Shown: in pieces, positions 1 through 6,780 of the stretch
How the letters are laid out: the number at the start of each line of letters is the position of its first letter
Position numbering within the stretch: the stretch's first letter is position 1
Assembly (NCBI GenBank): GCA_023621975.1
Contig: JAMOAC010000120.1
Location: forward strand, 1-9,708
DNA from: Bacillota bacterium
GTDB lineage: Bacteria; Bacillota_A; Clostridia; Acetivibrionales; DUMB01
Direction of reading: 5' to 3'
DNA length: 9,708 nt
Translations under genes and position numbers: made by a program
Notes under the pieces: generated by a model
Databases searched by the model: none
Told to the model about the DNA's origin: nothing
Seen by the model: only the letters and a program-made list of their open reading frames with translations

Positions 1-157
<157 letters not shown>

Positions 158-302
158 AAGTGCCTGATAAATTAATGCTGTCTCATTACCAGGCGCTTCA
201 GGCTAATTTGGTGAAAGCAGCACAAGTTAAGCTAGCAAGACTCGGAACTATTTAGGGAAGATTCGAAATATTAAATTTATGAAAAAAGTCAGAGGAGAAA
301 TC
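158..302 (+). other. Intergenic gap between lyxose isomerase and mtlD
   Basis: No convincing gene, promoter or terminator is seen here. An imperfect inverted repeat pairs GCCTGATAA (162-170) with TTACCAGGC (about 186-194), but no T-run follows, so it is not a classical terminator. A 26-codon frame at 175-255 lacks a ribosome binding site. The last bases carry AGAGGAG (291-297), which is the mtlD ribosome binding site. Co-transcription of the two flanking genes is possible but not shown. Confidence 0.5.
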
Positions 303-1529
303 ATGAAAAAGGCTGTAATGTACGGAGCCGGAAATATCGGCCGTGGATTTATCGGGCAGCTTTTCAGCATGTCAGGTTATGAAGTAGTGTTTATAGATGT
401 GAACCCGGTAATAGTCGATAAACTTAACGAGGACAAAAAATATCCCATAAGGATAGTTTCCGATGAAGGATATTCGGAACTGATTGTTGAAAATGTCAGG
501 GCAGTTAACGGGCTTGATGTGGAAAAAGCTTCCGATGAAATTGCGTCAGCCGATATAATGGCGACGGCAGTTGGGGCAAACATACTGCCAAAGATAGCAA
601 ACGTACTGGCTAGAGGGATTAAGAAAAGATGGGGCGGAAATAATTTTGCACCGCTTAATATAATAATTTGTGAAAACTTGCTTAATGCAAATCATTACCT
701 TGAAAAGCTGATAAAGCAAGAACTTAATGAAAGTGAGAAGATAAACTTTGATAAAACGATAGGGCTTGTGGAAGCTTCCATAGGAAGAATGGTTCCTGTT
801 GCCACACCGGAAACACAGGGCGATAACCCGCTCAGGGTTTGCGTGGAAGAATACTGTGAACTTCCTGTTGACAAAGACGCTTTCAAGGGAGAAATTCCGC
901 AAATAGTGAATATGGTACCATTCTCACCCTTTGACTTCTATATTCAACGCAAGCTCTTCATGCACAATATGGGACATGCTACAATGGCTTATCTTGGGTT
1001 TCTGAACAATGACAATTACATATGGGAGGCCAGCAGGAACCCCACGATTAAGCTTATTACATTGCGTGCAATGCTTGAATCGGCAATTGCCATGTCCAGG
1101 GAGCACAGCATGCCGCTTGAACAGCTAATTGACCATGCTGAGGATTTGTTGTTCAGGTTTGGTAACAGGCTTCTTGGAGATACTGTTGGAAGGGTCGGCA
1201 GGGACCCGGTAAGGAAGCTGGCTGCAAATGACAGGCTTGTAGGAGCGGCAAACCTTTGCATTAAGCAGAGAATATGCCCGGTTTATATCAGTATTGGTAT
1301 TGCAGCAGGATTCATGTTCGCACAAAAAGGTGATGAAGCTGCTGCCAGAATACAGGCTGTAGTACAAAATGAAGGTTTGGAGGCAGCACTGAAGCAGTTC
1401 TGCGGTATTGATGAAAGCAGTGCGATATATGGGCATGTAAAATATTTTTACAGCCAGCTGAAGGTCGGCAGTTCATTTGAAGATATACTGAGGCATGCAG
1501 AGAAATTGAAGCGTACGGTGAAATGCTAG
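303..1529 (+). CDS. mtlD: Mannitol-1-phosphate 5-dehydrogenase
   Basis: The 408-residue product is predicted to reduce fructose 6-phosphate to mannitol 1-phosphate with NADH, or the reverse, in the cytoplasm. The N-terminus has the Rossmann nucleotide loop GAGNIGRGFIG (residues 8-18), identical in form to E. coli MtlD. SIGRMVP lies near residue 160. The active-site signature RKLFMHNMGH (216-225) places the expected catalytic Lys at 217 and the His/Asn cluster after it. Length is slightly above the roughly 382 residues of E. coli MtlD. The frame is open from an ATG at 279, but the ATG at 303 is chosen because AGAGGAG sits 5 nt before it and the protein then begins directly at the Rossmann strand. 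A hairpin terminator lies about 140 nt after the stop. No PTS mannitol transporter is visible, and the neighbouring D-lyxose/mannose isomerase leaves open a related polyol substrate. Confidence 0.85.
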   Translation: MKKAVMYGAGNIGRGFIGQLFSMSGYEVVFIDVNPVIVDKLNEDKKYPIRIVSDEGYSELIVENVRAVNGLDVEKASDEIASADIMATAVGANILPKIANVLARGIKKRWGGNNFAPLNIIICENLLNANHYLEKLIKQELNESEKINFDKTIGLVEASIGRMVPVATPETQGDNPLRVCVEEYCELPVDKDAFKGEIPQIVNMVPFSPFDFYIQRKLFMHNMGHATMAYLGFLNNDNYIWEASRNPTIKLITLRAMLESAIAMSREHSMPLEQLIDHAEDLLFRFGNRLLGDTVGRVGRDPVRKLAANDRLVGAANLCIKQRICPVYISIGIAAGFMFAQKGDEAAARIQAVVQNEGLEAALKQFCGIDESSAIYGHVKYFYSQLKVGSSFEDILRHAEKLKRTVKC

Positions 1530-1665
1530 TGGAAAGGACTCAGGAATAAAGAGTACCGGCATGAAAGAATAACAGAAAAAACAGAATTAATTTAGGAGAA
1601 AAGAATTAATTTGGGCCCGTGATATTTATCATAGTGTTTGATAATATAGTTACACAACTTTTTTT

Positions 1666-1698
1666 AAACGGATGATCGCAAGATTGTCCGTTTTTTTT
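1666..1698 (+). terminator. Rho-independent terminator after mtlD
   Basis: A hairpin with stem AACGGATGATC (1667-1677) and GATTGTCCGTT (1682-1692), including two G-T wobbles, closes on a GCAA tetraloop (1678-1681) and is followed by an uninterrupted T-run to 1698. One more A-T pair can extend the base. It lies about 140 nt after the mtlD stop and reads in the same direction. Confidence 0.85.
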
Positions 1699-1737
1699 AT
1701 GCCAATTGCAATCTTATTGACCGTTACATTATATTAA

Positions 1738-1905
1738 GATGTATCGGGCAAGCTGCTGGAGGCTTTGGAGAATTACCAGGTATTCAGCAAGCATGAAAAA
1801 GTCAGGATTGACATGCTGAAAAGATTCGGATATTTCAGTACCGAGTCAAACGGCCATTTAAACGAGTACGTGCCATGGTACAGGAAGTGCCCGGAGAGAT
1901 TATGA
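1738..1905 (+). pseudogene. Remnant of a family GH4 alpha-galactosidase/alpha-glucosidase
   Basis: The frame from 1738 to the TGA at 1903-1905 encodes 55 residues without a start codon; a TAA lies just upstream at 1735. They include KLLEALENYQVFSKHEKVRI, then DMLKRFGYFSTESNGHLNEY and VPWYRK. The core 'VR.DMLKRFGYF.TES.GHL.EYVPW.RK' matches the mid-protein block of NAD- and Mn-dependent GH4 glycosidases (MelA/AglA/LplD type), here about an eighth of a usual protein of about 430-480 residues. The N-terminal NAD-binding half and everything after WYRKCPERL are gone. Other frames after the stop do not resume a GH4 block that I can recognise. It is interpreted as a deletion remnant. It might have belonged to the same sugar locus as mtlD and the isomerase. 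Confidence 0.8.
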
Positions 1906-1968
1906 GCCGGATTTCCATGTACAAGCAGTATGCTCATGCAATTGAAAGCGCCTTAATTATATAGATCC

Positions 1969-1997
1969 TTGCTGCAAAAAACATTTTCATATATAAT
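1969..1997 (+). promoter_or_regulatory. Sigma-A promoter for tex
   Basis: TTGCTG (1969-1974) and a perfect TATAAT (1992-1997) are separated by exactly 17 bp. The predicted start of transcription is near 2004, leaving a leader of only about 20 nt that carries GGAGGT (2014-2019) four bases before the tex ATG. Confidence 0.8.
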
Positions 1998-2023
1998 ACA
2001 TACAAAAAAATCTGGAGGTAGGC

Positions 2024-4180
2024 ATGGCAGATATTGCTTCTCAACTGATAAAAGAGTTCAATCTGAAACCCTTTCAGGTTCACAATACAATAAAGCTTAT
2101 TGATGAAGGGAATACCATACCCTTTATAGCAAGGTACAGAAAGGAAATGACAGGAGAGTTAAATGACCGGATACTAAGGGCATTTTATGATAGACTGGTG
2201 TATTTGAGAAACCTTGAAAGCAGGAAAAATGAAGTCGTGCGCCTGATAGAGGAGCAGGGCAGGCTGACGGATGAAATTGCAGCTGCCGTTGCAAAAGCTG
2301 AGACACTGCAGGAAGTGGAGGATATATACCGCCCGTTTAAACCTAAACGAAGAACAAGGGCAACAATAGCAAGGGAAAAGGGACTGGAGCCTCTGGCAAA
2401 CATAATTCTTGCCCAAAAGATGACAAAAGGAAGCCTGGAGGCTGTTGTTCTGCCATTTTTAAACCAGGAAAAAGAAGTTAACACGGTTGAGGATGCCCTT
2501 GCCGTGTCTATGGATATAATAGCGGAGGATATTTCAGACAATGCTGAGTACCGCAAGGTAATAAGGGATATTTTTGCCAGGGAAGGAATCATTGTCACCA
2601 AGGCCAGGAAAGAGGAAGATTCGGTATACAGGATGTATTATGATTTCAGGGAGCCTGTGTCAAAGATAGCAAAGCACAGGATCCTGGCGATAGACAGGGG
2701 AGAGAAGGAAGACTTTCTTCAGGTAAAAATCGAGGTTCCGGAGGAGAAAATCATCAACTGGCTTAAAGGCCGGCTAATTACCAACCCCGCTTCCATAACG
2801 TCAAAATGCGTGGAAATGGCTGCCGAAGACGCATATAAAAGGTTGATTGCACCTTCCATTGAGAACGAGGTGAGAAATGACCTTGCTCAGGCCGCCCATG
2901 AGCAGGCGATAAAGGTGTTTGCCGAAAACCTGAGAAATCTCCTGATGCAGCCTCCCGTAAAAGGGAAAGTGGTGCTGGGACTGGATCCTGCCTACAGGAC
3001 AGGGTGTAAGCTGGCTGTTGTGGACGAGACGGGGAAAGTACTGGACACCGCTGTTATATACCCCACACCTCCCCAGTGCAAAATTGAGGAGTCCAAAGCC
3101 GTGGTACTGAATTTGATTGAAAGATACAATGTTGACATAATATCCATCGGAAACGGTACCGCATCAAGGGAATCGGAAATATTTATTGCTGACCTTCTCA
3201 GGGAAGTGGACAGGGATGTATGCTATACCGTGGTGAGCGAAGCGGGTGCGTCGGTGTATTCCGCTTCAGAGCTGGGAGCCGAAGAGTTTCCCGAGTTTGA
3301 TGTAGCTCTCCGAAGTGCCGTATCAATTGCTAGAAGGCTTCAGGACCCTCTTGCCGAACTTGTTAAAATAGATCCTAAGTCCATCGGGGTCGGCCAGTAC
3401 CAGCACGACATTAATCAGAAAAGGCTGGATGAGGCATTGATGGGAGTGGTGGAAGACTGCGTAAATAAAGTGGGTGTTGACCTTAACACCGCTTCTCCGT
3501 CATTGCTGTCCTATATCTCAGGTATAAACTCATCCATTGCAAAAAATATCGTGGAATACAGGGAATTAAACGGAAGATTTAAGAACAGGGAGGAGCTCCT
3601 GAAAGTAAAAAAGCTTGGGAAGAAGACATTTGAACAGTGTGCAGGATTCCTGAGAATACCAGGAGGAGAAAACATTCTTGACAATACATCCGTTCATCCG
3701 GAATCCTATAAATCTGCTTTAAAACTGCTTGAAATAATGGGTTATACTCTGGATGATGTCAGGAACAGGAACCTGGGTAATTTAAAGCAGGAAGCCGAGC
3801 AAATGGGGATAGAAAAGCTGGCGGCGGAAATAGGAATTGGTATTCCCACTCTGAGGGATATAATTGGCGAACTTCTCAAGCCCGGAAGAGATCCCCGTGA
3901 CGAGCTTCCAAAGCCGATATTTCTCAAGGAAGTTATGAGTATTGAAGACTTGAAACCCGGAATGATACTAACAGGGACGGTAAGAAACGTGGCGGATTTC
4001 GGAGCCTTTGTGGATATAGGGGTTCATCAGGACGGGCTTGTTCATATTTCGGAGTTGAGCGACAGATTTGTACGCAATCCTATGGACGTAGTTTCGGTAG
4101 GCGATATTGTAAAGGTCAGGGTGCTGGATGTTGATGTCGGGAGAAAGAGGATAAGCTTGAGCATGAAGAACTGTTCCTGA
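2024..4180 (+). CDS. tex: Tex family S1 RNA-binding protein (transcription accessory protein)
   Basis: The 718-residue protein matches the usual length and full architecture of bacterial Tex, a cytoplasmic nucleic-acid-binding protein related to eukaryotic Spt6. The N-terminal helical region includes FIARYRKEMTGELND (about residues 34-48) and the conserved block LQEVEDIYRPFKPKRRTRAT (about 95-114). The YqgF/RNase H-like domain begins near 316 with VVLGLDPAYRTGCKLAVVD. It continues through SIGNGTASRESE and SEAGASVYSASELGAEEFPE. Helix-hairpin-helix motifs lie at about 486-545 (NTASPSLLSYISGI, KVKKLGKKTFEQCAGFLRIP). The C-terminal S1 domain spans about 645-716 (GMILTGTVRNVADFGAFVDI, GLVHISELS). 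No truncation or frameshift is seen. The gene has its own promoter and appears monocistronic. Known roles in other bacteria concern transcription and toxin gene expression; its role here is not defined. Confidence 0.95.
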   Translation: MADIASQLIKEFNLKPFQVHNTIKLIDEGNTIPFIARYRKEMTGELNDRILRAFYDRLVYLRNLESRKNEVVRLIEEQGRLTDEIAAAVAKAETLQEVEDIYRPFKPKRRTRATIAREKGLEPLANIILAQKMTKGSLEAVVLPFLNQEKEVNTVEDALAVSMDIIAEDISDNAEYRKVIRDIFAREGIIVTKARKEEDSVYRMYYDFREPVSKIAKHRILAIDRGEKEDFLQVKIEVPEEKIINWLKGRLITNPASITSKCVEMAAEDAYKRLIAPSIENEVRNDLAQAAHEQAIKVFAENLRNLLMQPPVKGKVVLGLDPAYRTGCKLAVVDETGKVLDTAVIYPTPPQCKIEESKAVVLNLIERYNVDIISIGNGTASRESEIFIADLLREVDRDVCYTVVSEAGASVYSASELGAEEFPEFDVALRSAVSIARRLQDPLAELVKIDPKSIGVGQYQHDINQKRLDEALMGVVEDCVNKVGVDLNTASPSLLSYISGINSSIAKNIVEYRELNGRFKNREELLKVKKLGKKTFEQCAGFLRIPGGENILDNTSVHPESYKSALKLLEIMGYTLDDVRNRNLGNLKQEAEQMGIEKLAAEIGIGIPTLRDIIGELLKPGRDPRDELPKPIFLKEVMSIEDLKPGMILTGTVRNVADFGAFVDIGVHQDGLVHISELSDRFVRNPMDVVSVGDIVKVRVLDVDVGRKRISLSMKNCS

Positions 4181-4199
4181 TAGGCGTTATGGCATTGCA

Positions 4200-4274
4200 G
4201 AACATGCTCATTGTGCCCATTGAAGAACGTGCTCGTTGTGCTCATTAAAGAACGTGTTCATTGAAGAACGTGCC
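4200..4274. repeat. Short tandem repeat, 25-bp unit, about 3 copies
   Basis: Two full 25-bp units lie at 4200-4224 and 4225-4249, each beginning GAAC[A/G]TGCTC and ending CATT[G/A]AA. A third unit at 4250-4265 lacks 9 internal bases, and a fourth is truncated after GAACGTGCC (4266-4274). The array is bracketed by TTATGGCA (4187-4194) and its exact reverse complement TGCCATAA (4271-4278). It starts about 20 nt after the tex stop. There are no CRISPR-like spacers, because units abut directly. Confidence 0.8.
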
Positions 4275-4297
4275 ATAAAGCTTATTCTACGTTAAAG

Positions 4298-4326
4298 TTG
4301 CGCTAAGAAACATGCTATGCTATAAT
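4298..4326 (+). promoter_or_regulatory. Sigma-A promoter with extended -10 for the six-helix membrane protein gene
   Basis: TTGCGC (4298-4303) is followed after exactly 17 bp by TATAAT (4321-4326), preceded by TGC so that an extended -10 (TGNTATAAT) is formed. The predicted start is near 4333, giving an untranslated leader of about 195 nt before the ATG at 4528. Confidence 0.7.
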
Positions 4327-4349
4327 TTAAATGTTTTCATACATGTTTT

Positions 4350-4402
4350 CAGCTTTTTGTCAGGTATTAACCGCCGTATTTAACGGGCTGACGAATAAGC
4401 TG
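4350..4402 (+). repeat. Inverted repeat in the leader of the membrane protein gene
   Basis: CAGCTTTTTGTCAG (4350-4363) pairs imperfectly with CTGACGAATAAGCTG (4388-4402): outer stem CAGCT/AGCTG, an A/T internal loop, inner stem GTCAG/CTGAC. The loop itself contains CCG and CGG segments that could pair further. No T-run follows, so it is not a standard terminator. It lies just downstream of the predicted transcription start and could be an RNA structure; no known riboswitch class was recognised. Confidence 0.5.
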
Positions 4403-4432
4403 TAAAAGAACAGGCTATGACGAATAAGCTGT
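4390..4432. repeat. Direct repeat of a 14-mer, 29-bp period
   Basis: GACGAATAAGCTGT occurs at 4390-4403 and again, identically, at 4419-4432. A shorter core AATAAGCT recurs at 4443-4450. The reverse complement AGCTTATTC occurs at 4279-4287, just upstream of the promoter. Small iterated sequences of this kind may be repressor sites or slippage products. Confidence 0.65.
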
Positions 4433-4527
4433 TTAGCAAGAAAATAAGCTATTAAACAAGTTGATTAATTAACGAGTGAAAGAAATTTTTATAACAGAGA
4501 TATTATTATGACAGAGAGAAGGTTATT

Positions 4528-5367
4528 ATGGATACAATAAGATGTACCGTTCAGATGATTAGAAAAAGGCCGGTTGCCATGATTATTTTCAGCATGTTAT
4601 TGCTGGTATACAGTATTGCCGGTTATTATAATCCTATTCCTGCTATATTGCTGGGTTTGAGCAACATTACGAACGGAAACCTGTTCGAAAGCATAGTTTC
4701 ATATCTGCAAATTATTACGGATTCTAAAGTTGTACCTGTTTTAATTATTGCGGTACTGGCAATTACAGTGATAGCATCCCTCATTATAGCTCTCCTGCTG
4801 TCGGGGTATTTTTATTCCGTTGACAATACAATTACCGGAAAGAAGAAAGCCAGTGGAGAGTATGCGGAAGGTTTGAAAAAGTATTTTTCCAGAATATTAT
4901 TGATTACGCTGAGAGTAATAATTTTTGGATTTCTTTTTGCAGTGTTCATGCTGGTGGCGACAATACCAGCAGCAGTAGTAACCAGGGCCGCGTTTACGGG
5001 AAATCAGGAAATCGCTTTTGCAGCGGTTTTTATTGACATACTTACGGTAGGTGTCCTGTTTTTCGGGTGCATGTTTTTCAGGGCATATATGTTTTTTTGG
5101 TATCCTGCAGCCATAAGCCGTGAAAAAGGTTTTTTTATTGCAGGAAAGCGCGTTGCGGATTTTTGCTTCTGGAACATTTTAAGGACTTTCCTGCTCTTTG
5201 ATGTGATTTTAATAGCTTTCGAATATGCCCTGTTGAAAATAGGAAACAACCCGGGAACGCTCGTAGCCGGATGGATTTTTAGGACGGCTTTTTATGTTTT
5301 GTATATAAATTATATTTTCGTTACATACAGGAAAGCTGAAAAGATTGCGCTGAAAAAACATTCATAA
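4528..5367 (+). CDS. Six-helix integral membrane protein, family not recognised
   Basis: The 279-residue protein is strongly hydrophobic, with six likely membrane spans near residues 15-33, 68-95, 123-150, 162-193, 213-235 and 246-265. The N-terminus DTIRCTVQMIRKRP looks cytoplasmic by the positive-inside rule. The loop after span 2 (GKKKASGEYAEGLKKYFSR, about 104-122) and the C-terminal tail (YRKAEKIALKKHS) are basic and likely also inside, consistent with an even number of spans. No catalytic signature, ATPase motif or cofactor site is visible. The overall plan resembles uncharacterised six-TM families such as those with DUF numbers, but I cannot assign one. The start ATG follows a modest AGAAGG site 5 nt upstream. 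The gene stands alone, convergent with sleB. Whether it is linked to sporulation cannot be told. Confidence 0.75.
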   Translation: MDTIRCTVQMIRKRPVAMIIFSMLLLVYSIAGYYNPIPAILLGLSNITNGNLFESIVSYLQIITDSKVVPVLIIAVLAITVIASLIIALLLSGYFYSVDNTITGKKKASGEYAEGLKKYFSRILLITLRVIIFGFLFAVFMLVATIPAAVVTRAAFTGNQEIAFAAVFIDILTVGVLFFGCMFFRAYMFFWYPAAISREKGFFIAGKRVADFCFWNILRTFLLFDVILIAFEYALLKIGNNPGTLVAGWIFRTAFYVLYINYIFVTYRKAEKIALKKHS

Positions 5368-5368
5368 A

Positions 5369-5450
5369 CAAGGCAAACATAGAGCACGACAAGCATTAAT
5401 TTAAAATGTGTGAAATGTGCAGGATAAGCAAGGCGAACACAAAAAGCACG
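5369..5450. repeat. Imperfect direct repeat between the membrane protein gene and sleB
   Basis: CAAGGCAAACATAGAGCACG (5369-5388) and a near copy at 5429-5450, which starts CAAGGCGAACA and ends AAAGCACG, lie 60 bp apart in the convergent gap, directly after the membrane protein stop codon. No strong hairpin terminator is seen in this 121-nt gap. An AT-only palindrome with T-rich sequence beyond it at the sleB stop may serve the minus strand weakly. Confidence 0.5.
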
Positions 5451-5488
5451 CATAAAGGTAATAAAAAACGAAAAAATGAATAAATAAT

Positions 5489-6202
5489 TTATTTCGCAAA
5501 ATTATGTTTGCCTATCCTGATCACTACAGGCCTTGACCATATCCACTTGCTTGTGGCAGTAGCCGGGTTGTAATAGTAAATGCATCCGTATGTCGGATCC
5601 CAGCCGTTAAGGGCGTCTCTGGCAGCCTTATAAGCACTTTCATCAGGCTGTAGATTTATTTGGCCGTCCGTCACAGCATCAAAAGCACCAGGCTGATAAA
5701 TGACTCCCGCTATCGTATTTGGAAATCTGCTGTCGCGCACCCTGTTAAGCACTACCGCTCCGACTGCCACTTTTCCGATATATGGTTCGCCGCGGGCTTC
5801 ACCGTGAATAAGATGAGCAAGGAGATTTAAGTCCTTGTTAGATGAAGTGCCGCTGCCACCTCCACCGCCTCCGGTTTTTTTACCTGTAGGAAGCCCCAGA
5901 GCTGCAAGCGTTTCCGGGCCTACAATCCCATCTACCTTAAGGCCGTTTTTTTGCTGGAAGAGCTTTACAGCCTTGTATGTATTATACCCGAATATGCCGT
6001 CAATGGGTCCGGGATAATACCCCCAGTTGTACAGCCTGGACTGGATATTTATTACTTCCTGTCCTCTGGAGCCATAGTATGACAAGGCTGCACGGCTGTA
6101 TCCGTACAAATCGGTAATATCAATGTTATAATAAACCACAACAAGCAATACAGACATAATTACGAGGGTTACTGCAAGAGTTGTGAATATTCTTTTTTTC
6201 AA
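5489..6202 (-). CDS. sleB: Spore cortex-lytic enzyme SleB
   Basis: The 237-residue product is predicted to cleave cortex peptidoglycan during germination as a lytic transglycosylase acting at muramic-delta-lactam sites. A membrane/signal segment lies at about residues 5-26. A PG_binding_1 domain at about 43-103 carries GQEVINIQSRLYNWGYYPGP and DGIVGPETLAALGL. A hexaglycine linker (111-116) leads to the Hydrolase_2/SleB catalytic domain (124-237), with the expected catalytic Glu135 in LIHGEARGEP, then VAVGAVVLNRV and the end GKHNFAK. The frame is open upstream to 6373, but the TTG at 6202 is chosen. An AAAGGAGG site lies 8 nt before it, the mature signal segment follows at once, and the longer frame would begin inside a terminator hairpin. 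The partner gene ypeB, often next to sleB, is absent from the window. A forespore (sigma-G) promoter is expected, but only weak matches are seen upstream. Confidence 0.9.
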   Translation of the reverse strand: MKKRIFTTLAVTLVIMSVLLVVVYYNIDITDLYGYSRAALSYYGSRGQEVINIQSRLYNWGYYPGPIDGIFGYNTYKAVKLFQQKNGLKVDGIVGPETLAALGLPTGKKTGGGGGGSGTSSNKDLNLLAHLIHGEARGEPYIGKVAVGAVVLNRVRDSRFPNTIAGVIYQPGAFDAVTDGQINLQPDESAYKAARDALNGWDPTYGCIYYYNPATATSKWIWSRPVVIRIGKHNFAK

Positions 6203-6210
6203 GAAGCAAT

Positions 6211-6219
6211 CCTCCTTTT
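6211..6219 (-). promoter_or_regulatory. Ribosome binding site deciding the TTG start of sleB
   Basis: On the minus strand AAAAGGAGG ends 8 nt before the TTG at 6202-6200. No comparable site stands before the upstream in-frame ATG at 6373, which lies in the loop of the terminator. Confidence 0.8.
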
Positions 6220-6353
6220 GAAAAATAAGCCTTTCAAAAGTATTCTTTGTATTTTGGTAAAGAATATGCATTTCAGGCGTCAGAACATTGTTGCTTGAAT
6301 TTTCCTGACAAAAGGCGGGTTTACAATAAAAAAAACATGGAATAAAAAAGAAA

Positions 6354-6386
6354 AAAACAGAGGAATAATACATATGCCTCTGTTTT
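6354..6386 (-). terminator. Hairpin terminator of the small-protein operon (possibly bidirectional)
   Basis: AAAACAGAGG (6354-6363) and CCTCTGTTTT (6377-6386) form a perfect 10-bp stem with a 13-nt loop. Read on the minus strand the hairpin is followed by a T-rich tract (seven or more T, then C and more T). It ends the 6429-7880 operon and insulates sleB. A shorter T-run on the plus side could allow some termination from the other direction. Confidence 0.8.
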
Positions 6387-6428
6387 ATTAACCTATTAAT
6401 AATCTTGTTTACCTGTACGAGTGTTAAT

Positions 6429-6761
6429 TTACGACAGAAGAAGGTATAAAAGGATTATCAGGAGCAGTTCATCTTCGATGCGTTCCTGTATCAGCAGTAT
6501 TATCAAACCTATGAGTATTATCTCCTCGATTCCGATTCGTTTTCTCAACTCGTCAAGAAACCGTCCTATTCCGGATCTGGGAACCATTCTTCTGTGTGGA
6601 GCAGGTTCCTCAACTTCAGTTGGCAGGGGAATATCCTTTACTTCTTTAATGGCTTCTATATGTACCGGTTCAAAGGAACTGTCTTCCTTGACCTTCGGAT
6701 AGTAATCCATCCCCTGGTAAGCAAATTTCCGGTATGGCTGAGGGGGTCTCCTGTATACCAT
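6429..6761 (-). CDS. Small protein with basic/Pro-rich N-terminus and hydrophobic C-terminal hairpin, function unknown
   Basis: The 110-residue product is the fourth and last gene of the apparent operon. The first 70 or so residues are soluble and rich in Pro, Arg, Tyr and acidic residues (MVYRRPPQPYRKFAYQGMDY at the start). A short helical segment follows (FLDELRKRIG, about 68-77). The C-terminus is two hydrophobic stretches around a charged turn: EEIILIGLIILLIQ, then ERIEDELLLIILLYLLLS. The second stretch resembles the DNDELLFFIIVFLILIAN segment of the operon's first gene. A GGGAGGG site sits 6 nt before the ATG, and the gap to the preceding gene's stop is 19 nt, so co-translation from one mRNA is likely. 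I recall similar small proteins in clostridial spore formers but cannot name a family. It is plausibly membrane-associated and sporulation-linked. Confidence 0.75.
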   Translation of the reverse strand: MVYRRPPQPYRKFAYQGMDYYPKVKEDSSFEPVHIEAIKEVKDIPLPTEVEEPAPHRRMVPRSGIGRFLDELRKRIGIEEIILIGLIILLIQERIEDELLLIILLYLLLS

Positions 6762-6780
6762 ATTTTTCCCTCCCGATACT

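Larger units (their letters stand above)
1530..2023 (+). other. 494-nt gap between mtlD and tex holding terminator, gene remnant and promoter
   Basis: This gap contains no intact gene. From left to right it holds an 11-bp direct repeat AGAATTAATTT (1583-1593 and 1602-1612) flanking AGGAGAAA; an imperfect AT-rich inverted repeat (ATATTTATCA 1622-1631 with TGATAATAT 1639-1647); the mtlD terminator (1666-1698); a TTGCAA/TTATAT pair at 17-bp spacing (about 1706-1734) that could be a relict promoter; a GH4 glycosidase remnant (1738-1905); and the tex promoter (1969-1997). The mix suggests that a carbohydrate gene was deleted here and the flanks were left. Confidence 0.6.
4181..4527 (+). other. 347-nt gap between tex and the membrane protein gene
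   Basis: No gene was found. The first half carries a tandem 25-bp repeat (4200-4274) flanked by an 8-bp inverted pair. The middle carries a sigma-A promoter (4298-4326). The remainder is a leader of about 195 nt with an inverted repeat (4350-4402) and a repeated 14-mer (4390-4432). No clear T-tailed terminator for tex is visible in the gap. Confidence 0.6.

Noticed and set aside
175..255. 26-codon frame beginning MLSHYQALQANLVKAAQVKL
   Set aside because: It has no ribosome binding site and no recognisable similarity; too short to support as a gene.
546..902. 118-residue minus-strand open frame inside mtlD
   Set aside because: It is antisense to a clearly identified gene and has no supporting signals.
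4200..4274. Possible CRISPR array
   Set aside because: The units are contiguous with no unique spacers, only about three copies exist, and the unit is degenerate.
6220..6300. Possible sigma-G promoter before sleB (TGCATA or TGAAAT with AATACTT or AATACAA on the minus strand)
   Set aside because: The best box pairs either have a spacing of about 20 bp or match only partly; too weak to list although such a promoter is expected.
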